Assembly (NCBI GenBank): GCA_965243825.1
Contig: CBDEVT010000001.1
Span: 2,232,001-2,296,000, forward strand
DNA length: 64,000 nucleotides
Source of the DNA: JAJCYX01 sp965243825
GTDB taxonomy: Bacteria; Chloroflexota; Dehalococcoidia; Lucifugimonadales; Lucifugimonadaceae
Reading direction: 5' to 3'
Shown: in pieces, positions 34,701 to 44,800 of the stretch
Layout of the letters: every line of letters starts with the position of its first letter
Numbering within the stretch: position 1 is the first letter of the stretch
Position numbers and translations under genes: made by a program
The notes under the pieces: generated by a model
What the model saw: only the letters and a program-made list of their open reading frames with translations
Databases searched by the model: none
What the model was told of the DNA's origin: nothing

Positions 34701-35266
34701 TGTGAGAGCGATTGGTACTGCCTGATGGCGCGGTGACGGTCGCCTTGCTCAGTAAACAGGGTCATCAGACGCGCATGTGCCGACTCCAGCTCAGGCTCGA
34801 TCTCCAGCATCTTCTGCAGGGCCTTGATTGCTTCTGCTCCTTCACCCTGAACTCTTGCAAATTCTGAATACTTGGAGAGGACTGACTGGCAGAGTTGCTG
34901 CAGTTCGTCGCGCCTGGAAACGCTCCACTCTTCGTAGATGTCGTCCGGGAGCAGCTGTCCTCCGTAGGTTTCAACCGCTGTCCTATACGCCTCAAGTGAT
35001 TGCCCCGACAGCGCTTTCGCAGACGCAGACTCGAACTCCGATACGTCGGTTGTAAGGCTGCCCGGAGCCTCGAGAATGAGAGTGTCAGCCTGGAACTGGA
35101 TAAAGCTGCCAGAGCCTGACACACCGGGTTCAAGTGCCCGGCGCGTCACGAACAGCGCCTTGTGCAGGTTGTTCAGGGCAGCCTCGGGCTCTAGGTCTGG
35201 CCAAAGGGTGTCGAGAACCATGTCGCGAGGCAGCCGGTGATCGCGCGCTATCGCCAGGAGCTTCAC
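31784..35266 (-). CDS. SARP-type regulator with AAA ATPase and TPR, interrupted by in-frame TGA
   Basis: 1,160 codons in one frame with a single TGA at 32674-32672 between AFDAHL and LWEYHLYGD. Before it: a winged-helix and BTAD module (LDTLWPDLEPEAALNNLHKALFV in two runs, then LESAHARLMTLF), an AAA ATPase (LVGRDDEL, GPAGAGKSRL, LIVDDLHTADEST, EGNPLFVEETV) and TPR. After it: 295 more residues of TPR that no other stop breaks. SARP proteins activate biosynthetic genes. The first usable start (GTG 35266) begins inside the winged helix; the missing first part (SLNISLLGTFSVSVDG, SWKLKKSKSVV) is encoded in frame up to a TAA at 35455-35453, but contains no ATG, GTG or TTG. So the gene has two oddities: no clear start and an internal TGA. 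Confidence 0.7.
32645..32661 (-). promoter_or_regulatory. Hairpin after the TGA of the SARP-like gene
   Basis: On the minus strand ATCACC-TCTAT-GGTGAT, a perfect 6-bp stem. The loop begins 17 bases after the TGA, like those in the other two TGA genes, but it has no G among its first bases, so it does not fit the usual SECIS rule. Confidence 0.3.
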
Positions 35267-35452
35267 AACAGACTTCGATTTCTTCAGCTTCCATGAACTG
35301 TCTGCGATGCGGCGACCGTCAACGGAGACAGAGAAGGTGCCGAGTAGAGATATGTTGAGTGAGGCGGAATCAGGCAGTTCTGGTGTTCCCGTACTTTCCG
35401 GTCCGTAACTTTCTACGGGCCGTAGCGAGTTAACAGTTGGCGATTGAAGAGT

Positions 35453-35847
35453 TTACAGGCCGAACAGATCTCTTACATCGTGCGCATCATTCGTATCGGC
35501 CTTGTGGACTCAGTACAGGTTCAGACCGGTCAATGTGACTGTTGTCAATGTGTGGCGTAAGCCAATCTCAACGCGAATTCAAAACTGAAGTAGGCATGTG
35601 TACTAAGCCTGTTCGGATCCGTAGATGGTTCCTGGTGTCTCAATCGAATCAAAACCTGGAGCGGAGGGGATGGTAGGCGGAACTTTTCGGGATGCATTCT
35701 GTCTACATTGAGATGGACTTCTTCGTTGCACAGCAACACGTTGTGATCCACCATCTTCAATGACACGACAGAAATATTCTGCCAGGGCTAGGTGGCCACT
35801 CTGAGTTACTGGAACGCGGAATGTGTTGAGCTAAGGATTGGGAGGGA
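35453..35847. other. Intergenic region between the SARP-like gene and the giant protein gene
   Basis: 395 bases that hold repeat copy 9 (35656-35700). No gene, clear promoter or terminator was seen; the short frames that cross it include the repeat and are not supported. Confidence 0.5.
35656..35700 (+). repeat. Dispersed 44-bp element, copy 9
   Basis: CCTGGAGCGGAGGGGATG, then TAGGCGGAACTTTTCGGGATG. It is the last copy seen in the window; none was found from here to 64000. Confidence 0.75.
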
Positions 35848-38800
35848 TCACGGGGCGGTGAGTGTGTAGCCGTTGCTGTTCGCGGAAGGAGCAAGCGCCG
35901 TGCCGTCAATGTTCAATCCTGCGAACGACGCAAAGTCACCGGTAACGTTTCTGTAAATTAGCACCTCGAAGACATCAGAACCATTGGGACTGAAGCCGTC
36001 GATCGCTGAAACACTGAGCGCACCATCCAAGGTGACCGCACCTCCTCCGGTTGCACGGATATCCAGTACGTCGTGGGTGCCTGAGTCCCCGATTTCGATC
36101 AACAAGGTTCCGTTCGATTCCTGACGATACCTCTGCGTGACTACGATCGTGCCGATCTGGCCCTCTCCGCCGACATGGATGGCGGCACGGTTAACGACGG
36201 AACCGGTTATGGTTCCAGAACCCGCTAGAACTCCACCGTTCAGAGCAAGTGTCCCGTTCGTACCGACCGAAATGTTACCTCCAGTCAGGTTGATGGCACC
36301 GGCTGTCTGAACAAACACCCGGAAGAAGTCGAGCCTACCCGCTTCGAGGTTCACCGAACCGGTGTTATTGAAATCGACATCAACAAGCGCTGCGCCACCG
36401 GCAGTCTTGTTGATTACTCCCTGGTTCACCAGCGTTGCCGGGGCTGAGCCTCGAAGATCGAAGCCTCCTGTTGAAAGGAAGTTGATAGTTGAGGATGGGC
36501 CGTTGACGACTGACCCGTTTTCGATCTGTAGTCGACCTGAGCCCTCAAGCGACATCACTCCATCGTTCTGGAAGATGCCGGACATCACTGTCTTCGCGCT
36601 GTCTCCAGAGACGGTCACCGTCTGACCTGCCTCATTGACAACACCGCCGTTCGTTCCGAACGTTCCACCGGACCAAATCGTATCGCTAGCCAGTCGAATC
36701 GAACCGCCACCGTTCCATGTCCCGTCCAGGAACCGCAGACCACCCGTGTTTTCGAACACGACCTCTGTATCGTCCGCAACCGTGACAAAAGTTGGAGAGG
36801 CACCGACAAGAATCAGGCCGTCGCCAACTGCTGAGAAGGTGCCGTTGATTGTGTGGTTGCCGAAAGAGATCCTGAACTGGGTATCTGCTGAAACATCAAT
36901 CACTGTGTCGGTCAGGTTTGCCTGGCGTCGTGTGCGGATGATGCCGGTTTGTACTTCAACTGGCCCAGTGTTGGTCCATACCACGTCGAGATCAGACACA
37001 TCGGAGCCGCTGGTCTTGATTAGAGTCCCTTCGTTCACAAAGAAGTGCGTGTTGTTGTTGTTCCGGCTGTCGATGTCGCCGTCACTGGCGAAGTTGTAGA
37101 TGCCTGAGGACGCGTTGGTCAGTGTGGCGTTCTCTATCTCGAGAGTCTTGTTCTCCGTGTGGAGAATGGTACCGAAGTTGATCAGATCGCCATCCAGCTG
37201 AACCGGAACGGTCGGCACGCCGAGGATCTCCAGTTCACCGCGGTTCTCGAACGGCGTGTTCGGCTTTATCGTGCCGATTCTCCAGATGAACTTCTCGTTG
37301 TTGACGAAGCTCCCGTCGCCAGTGAGGGATACATTCGAGTTCAGCCTGAAACCTTCGCCCGTCATGTTCAGATTGACGACTGCACCCTGCGCGGCATCCA
37401 TGCCATTGTCGACGTTGACCAGTCCTTCGCCTTCGAATGTCGTAGTGCCCCGGAACTCCATCAATACGCTTTCAAGGTTGAGAATCGCACCTTCAGATAC
37501 GAGATAGGTCGCGTCTTCCGATACCGAACCTTCTCGCGCTCCGATCCGGTACGCACCGCTGACGACCTCCAGTAATCCGTTGTTTGTGAAGTTTCCAAAC
37601 AGCCCGTCACCGCCGTCCGATCGGATCACACCGAGGTTCACAATTTGAGAATCGACGGTGAAGGCATTGAACTGGCCGTCTCCGATGATCTCGATAAGGC
37701 CATCTTCATGGTTGGTGAACGTGATCGGCCCTTCGCCGCCGAGCCGGAATCCAGGGTTCTGCCCCAGTGTGAATCCACGCGATCGTATGAAGCCGCGGTT
37801 ATCAAAGTCTCCGGCAACGAATGCAATTCCGCTTTCAGGCGACAGAATCGAGCCCGTGTTCAAGAACGTTGCTGCTCTGAACCTAGTGTTCAGTCCACCG
37901 TTCAGCGTCCCGCGAAGATCGAAGACGCCGTCGCTGATCAGGGTCGTATTGCCTCCAAACACTAGAGTTCCAGAAACTCCTACATCATCCTGGATTACAA
38001 GACCACGTCTTGCGACCTCGAGCCTCTCATCAACGTAGAGTTGGCCCGCTTCGCCATCGATCTGCACTCCGCTGAACGTGACCGTGATCGATCCAGGCAC
38101 GCTGATCACCACGACATCAGTCGAGTTCGGAACACGGCCGGCACTCCAGTTTTCAGGATCTGACCAATCGCCGTTGGCTGGACTTATCCACCTGTTGTCG
38201 GCGTCGATCACCTCGAAGCTTGATGTAATCGCACCGCCTGCGGGAACGCCACTGGTATCGGTAACACGAGAGCCATCGACGGTAAGGGTGTATTGACCGG
38301 CAGTTAGCGACGGATATGTCAGTCGGACGCGTCTGCCGGCATCCAGTACAGAGATATCGGAGGGGGTCACCGGTGATCCAGACGAACCGGTGAGGCGGAC
38401 GTTTTCTGCTGTGACTGTTTCGGCTGCCAGTGCTTTGCTGAAGAGCGCTTCGACCTGGACTTCCCCGGTGGCTGCGAACCCCCTGTCATTAGGGTCGATG
38501 CTGATTAGGCGGGCGCCACGGTCATCAGGTAGCAGTTCTACCTCAACCGTGTTGGTTGCAGATGAGTTGCCGCCGGTATCGGTCACTCTCGCCTGGTACT
38601 CCACCGAATCGCCCTGCGAGAGTGCAGGCAATGTCACAAATAGCTCGAACGGGAATGAGGCATCGGACTGCGCAACCACGCCGTCTCGAAGCAACTCGAC
38701 GGACTTGACCTGTACGTCGTCCGATGCATCGACACTGAACACGGCAACCGATCCTTCGCGAAGTTGAGTGCCCGGCGTGTTTGGATCTTGATCCTCAGTG

Positions 38801-41800
38801 ACGATAGACATGATGCCCGTTGGAGCGACTCCGTTCGCATCGGCGGGCTGGAAGTTGATGACCATCAAGCCACTGACACCGTCTGCGATCACGACGAGTC
38901 CCGCTGCGAACGCAGCATCCTGGGGATTCTCAGGAAGATCGAACCGCGTTATGAACTCGCCTGTACGCGCCGGGTTCGAGATATCCATTAACTGGACTGT
39001 CGGTTCACGGTCGAACAGCGCGTAGATCAATGCACCGACGCCGTCACCGCCCGGAACCAGTTCTACTCCAAATTCGTTGGGTTCGCCGTTGGCGGTATCC
39101 GATATGAGCTCTACATTGCTCGGATCTGACACGTCGAAGGTCGTGTAGCTACCTTCGGCTGCAAGGTATGCGACTTCTTCGAGTACAGTCAGTCGCTCGA
39201 CTCGGTGTGTTGCGACCGAACTGGTAACGGACATCTGGCCATCGCTCAACGCTGTGGAAACATCGACGGCAACAAAATTTCCACTCTGATCAGTCAAGAA
39301 GACGTGGTCGCCTTCCGACCCGATGGCCTCGAGCACTGAACCAGTCGCCGGGATGTTGACGATGACTTCGGCGAGTCCGATATCGATCGCTAGCAATTCG
39401 CGGCCTGAAGCCGCAAACAGTCCAAACTCACTCAGGGTCAATCGAGTTGGCTGGCCAGGAGTCGAGATGTTCTGTACCACTCTTGGCACCGCAGGGTTCG
39501 ATATGTCGATCACGTGGATGCCAGCAGATCCCGCAGCCACGAACACCCGGGACGTGCCCAGGTCGATCGCCAAGTCGAGATTTTCACCGGGAAGGCTCAA
39601 CTCCGAGAGAGTTCGGGGTTGAAGTGGGTTGGTGATGTCCACGGATGCGAATCCGGCGTCTCCTGTCGCCACGTAGGCGATGACTGCATCAGTATTGCTT
39701 GGTGAAGAACCGATCGCCACCGCTTCCGCATTGCCATCCAAATTAAGTTGCGACACGATTCCCGTTGGTAGTGAAATGTCGCCCAACGGATCATCGCCGG
39801 CAAGGACGGCGGTGAAATCGTCAATGCCATCGCCATCCGAGTCCTGATTTGAGTCGGACGTACCAATCGCGAACTCGATATCCGCCGGCAGTCCGTCGCC
39901 GTCAAAGTCCGGCGTAACACTGGCAGTGAACGGGACTATCGGCATGGCGGTGTCAGTGCCGGCCTCGGCCGTCACTGTGCCTCCCGATGACACGAGTCCG
40001 CTTACGGGATCAAATGTGATAAACGTCGCTGTCGTCTCCGGCGGCAGGAAGAACTCCCAGTTTCCTTCGTCGTCAGTGATAGCGCGAAGCGTCGGCGAGA
40101 CATCGGAGTCAGGAGTCTCTACTGCCGTGAAGTCGTTGCCCCAATCGACGAGTGTGCCTGGGAACTCGGCTGTGCCTGTTCCGGCAAGGCCGAGCCCAAC
40201 CTGTGGAGTATCCGGGTCGTTTGATTCGATGACCACAGTAGCCCGCTGCAACCCGGTTTCGACAGGAGCGAAAGCGGCGGTGATGTCCAGCGACTGGCCG
40301 GGCTGTAGGTTCACCGGCCCGTTGATTGATGACACTGTGAATGGGGAGCCATCATCTCCTATCTCCGCCGAATCGATTGTGAGGAGCTGTGAGCCGATGT
40401 TCGTGATAGTTCCGACAACCTGTGAACCAGATGTGCCAGTCTCTGCGACCACGCCGCCCAGATTGTTGTTTACTACCTCTAGGCTAATATCGGGTTCCTG
40501 CCTCTCACCGATACCGGTCAGGCCGTAGACGCCGCCTCCAACCTCCTCGTCAGTAACGATTATTAGCCCGCCCTCATGTCTACCGCCTGACTCCGGATCA
40601 AACGTGACGACTACATCTACAGATTCACTTGGGGCAATGACTGTGCCACCGCGGATCCTGTTAACCGAGAACGCGGAACTCGACCTCGGATCGACAATGA
40701 CCATATCGATAGTCAGGTCACGGTCGCCGATGTTGAATAGTCCAAAAGTCTGCTCACGAGCCTCGGCAGTATCGGCAGGAACAGTTCCAAAATCGACGAG
40801 GCCAACGGGCTCTGCCTCGGTGCCAGGGTTTGAGACTAAGAAGGAGGTGCCCTCACCTACGAAGTCGATAATCGGCTCGCTGTTGTCAGAGCCTCCACCT
40901 TCTACATTGAATCGTTGTGGTCTTGGAAGCCCGCGCTCCCTGGCAACCTTGACCATTGCCAGCCAGTACTTTGCGAAGTAGTTTCGGGCCCGGAGCACGT
41001 CCTTCTGCTCCCAGAACTGACCGAGAGCAATCCCATAAGCTTCTCCGGTCACTGGAAGCGTCAACTCACCTCTGAAGTCGGCTCCCTGCGCCATCAGATC
41101 GCCGTTAGCGTCCGCGTCATCAATCTGGATACGCTGATCGAGTTGGGTCTGGTCCTTGGGATCGAAGTTCGTGGAGGTGTGCACTATCCCGATGCTGTGG
41201 CCGATTTCGTGGGCGATTGTTGACGCAACACCCTCTATGAACGCGACTGTTGGGGAATCGAACCGGGTTCTGTCAATGATTCGAATCCAGCGATCGAGGT
41301 ATATGTCGATATTGCCGCTGCTCTCTTCATTAAGCGACTCCGTCAGCTTGAAAGCGAAGCTCTGACGGTTTGGCTGATAAGTGGCCCCTCCAAACATAAA
41401 CGGCTTATCCGCTTTCACCAGGTCCAATGGCGAGAAAGGCTCCCAGTCAATACCGGTTGCCTGTCCGAGTTGAGTGGTCCTGCCGCCGGATCTTCGTTCA
41501 GAATCGGTCGGTCCGGCCGGTCCGGTCCAACTTCTAATATCGAGTGTCGTTCCCCTTTCCTGCGTTGATACGAAACGGATTCCACCGTCGTCGTTAGTTC
41601 CCTGCCTTCCATCGGGTCCAGGTGTGATGTGGATGAACAGCCTGTCGATCGTTTCGCTGATCACGGAATCGAAAATTGCCTGGCGTCTTTCAGGCGTGTC
41701 TATCAACCGCCAGAAAGCGTTCGGCCTTTGGTCCGGGGAGCTGCCTCCGTTCCGAAAAACATTCTCCAGCGTGTCCAGGAACTGCTGCTCATTCACCCAG

Positions 41801-44800
41801 ACTTCGGCAATGATCCCATCGCCCTCGACCGGTATCGTCCCGGTCTTCTGACCATCCGGGCTGATTACGTCGATCCCTCCAAGTTGATCATCTTTGACCC
41901 GAATGGGGTCGAACTGGAATCCGGTGAATCCGAGTACGGTGTCCTCAATAAATGAGAATGCCGGATCGTCTGAGACGAATGTAACTGCCTCAGGCATTCG
42001 AAGCTCAACCGGCCGTCGTGACGCGCCTGATCCTCGACCGTCCACGGTTGCGTCAGGCATCGAAGCGAATCCGTCGCGGTCGTTGGCATCGCCGATATCG
42101 GTCCAACTGTACAAATTGATCTTCTCTCGGATCAGCAAGTCCTCGGGTGTCCGCCATTTGAAGGCGCGAATCTCTACCGACGTACCGAAGAGGATCTCGT
42201 CGCTTATTACGGTTTCGACTGTGGCATCTGCGTTCGAAGGATTGAAGTTCGAGCGACGGACCAACACCTTGGGAGTGAATACGATGTCTTCGAGTTGCCC
42301 TGGTTCGAGCATGAAGCCGAAAATCGCCTCTGCATCAGGCTGCGAGTTCGGCGCCTCACCGAACAGGACTGACTTGCTAGCCGGATTCAACAGGGTTCTA
42401 TTCTTCCCGTGGCTATCGAGACTAACCGTCAAGAAATCTGCAGCGGGGCCTCGGATTATCACTTCCACCATTAACGGGGTTTGGCGTACACGTTCGCATT
42501 CACTCCGGTCGGTCCTTTGCGCCGCCTTGCCGTTCTCATCCCGGTTCTCAACTCGGATCCTGTATGCGCTCTGCTTGTTCCGACCCTTGATGAGTTCCTC
42601 GATCGTCCAGAGCTCGTCATCCAGCGGTCCGGTAACCGTTCTGTCTCCCCTTGACAGATCGAGCAGCACACTCCCTCCGACAATGGAGCTGACCCTTCCA
42701 ATCGCTGGATTCGGATCGACATCGACCTGAGGTTCCTCCTCGGGGTTACAGCCCGGCAGCACCACCGAGCCAGGCCGCGTCAATCCGTGCCAGCCTGTCC
42801 GCACGATTCCTGCTCCTGGATCTGTGCTGACGCTCTCTCCGTTTTCTGAAACGGTCGCCGTTCCTTCTATCTCGAGTAAACCGGTGTCATGGTTAAAGCT
42901 CAGGAAGTTGAGCTGGGTTCCGGGAGTTGCGTCGAACACGTTAGGGAAGGTCATCGGTGCCGGGACTGCGAAATTGGCGACGCCTGGCGCCTGGACGGTG
43001 ATGTCGAAGGTGTGCTGGAGCACTCCTGGAGGCAACATGTCGACTACAAGTTCGGGTGGAACGGTGCTGATGCCGATCTCCGCAGAGTCGAGGCTGGTCC
43101 CATCGGGCGCGATCAGACTGTCCGGCTGAATCTCGATCGAGAGCAGCTCTTGCTGATCGGAAGGAAGCTGTGGGGCAGAGACGCTGTCACCAACGATCAT
43201 GGTCCTGTCGGAGGCATCGACCGTCTGCAGTATCTCGTCGGGCAGTCGCGGCAGATAGGCGATCCTGTGGCCTGGCATGATGAAGTTGTCTTCACCTGCC
43301 ACAGCCCTTACGTCCATCACCATCTCTGGGAAGTAAAAGTCGGACGGTGCCGTGCCGGTGAGACCATCTATCTTCACCTTTACCGAGCCTGCGGGGACGC
43401 TGTTAATCGAGTAGCTTCCGTTTGCGTCACTTACCGCCATCACACTAGGCAGCCCAAGAAGCGAGATCTCTACGCCGGGGATTGGCAGAAGCGGAATGTC
43501 ATCGCCTGTGCCGATCTCTCCGTCAGGTCCAGGGTCCAGATCGTCGTCAGTCATTGGCTGGTTGTCGGGGCCTGGATCAGCAATTATCCCCGTGATCCTG
43601 GTGCCAGCAACCGGCTGGACGCTAACGGTCGAATAGCTAAAGATCAAGTCTCCGCCGGGTCTTCCATCGGAGTCGCCGTCTAGCAGGGCATCATCACCGG
43701 CTGACCGGATCTGATCGCCATCCAGTGTGACAGTCACTGAAGAGTCGCCGGGTACCGGTTCATCGGGGAATATCCATACGAACTTGCCGTCTCCTGCAGG
43801 CACGATGCTGGCGGGAAGATCGCGGCCTCCAGAAGATATCTTGACGCTCTGCGAGTTGAGCGTCTCCACATCGACCGGAACGCTGAAGTAGACCTCTGGC
43901 TTTACCGTGACGCCAACGCTCCTGGCACCATTCACCGGTCTTGTTTCGGCAACAGCGAATGGCCTCTCTATTTCGACACTGACGTCGCGGTTAACTTCGG
44001 TCATATTCCCGGCGACGTCGAATGCGGTCACAGTCAGCACCTGGTCACCGTTCAGGTCATCGTCAACAATCAGCGCTCCGCTAAAGATGCCGCTCTGGGT
44101 GTTCGTCGAAACCGGGAAGTAGCTGCCTTCACCGATCCGGTAGTCCACGCCGGCTATGCCCGATCCTTCGTCTGAGAATGATCCGGTTAGAGTCTCAGTG
44201 CCTCTTAATGTCGATTCGTCGTCCGGCGAATCGACTGACAGTACGGGCGGTGTGAGATCAAGAGTGAAGGTGTACGGACTGGACTCGATTCCTACGTTGC
44301 CTGCTGCGTCCTCGGCGATGGCTGTGATCGTGTGTTGGCCCTCATCCAGCTTCCGTAGCACAACGGACCATTCACCTGTCACATCGCTAATCGATTCGCC
44401 GGCCGTATCAGCGCCGATCATCACCCGGACCGTGTCGCCAACACCTGAGTTACCGCTGATCGCAGGTGCTTCGATGCTGGTCAACCCGTCGTTTATCGAG
44501 AGGCCGAGATCGGTATCAGGAGAGAGCCGTACCGCTGACGGTGGACTGGGAGCGATGGTATCGATCGTGACAAAAAGAGGACCGCGGACTAGTAGTTCCG
44601 CACCGTCATCGCCGAGAAGCCTTGCTTCAACTCCGAACACGCCGTCAGGCAGCTCTTCAGCAAACTCGAACTCGATTTCGTTCTTGCTGTCGAGCGTGTC
44701 GATGACTTCCCCGTTGAAGAGGATCTCCACAGTCGTGGAGTCACGTGCATCAATGATGAGCTTGGGTTGAATCGCGGATGTGATGCCGTCCTGGTCACTA

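Noticed and set aside
22943..35266. Genome-wide reassignment of TGA to an amino acid
   Set aside because: Many genes in the window end naturally with TGA (for example 2503, 13106, 22942, 53163).
3851..35700. The nine-copy element as integron attC sites or a CRISPR
   Set aside because: No attC core triplets or large imperfect stem, no integrase, and spacing is kilobases with genes between, not short spacers.
35545..35766. 73-codon frame over repeat copy 9
   Set aside because: Coding potential comes from the repeat only; other copies are not open in this frame.
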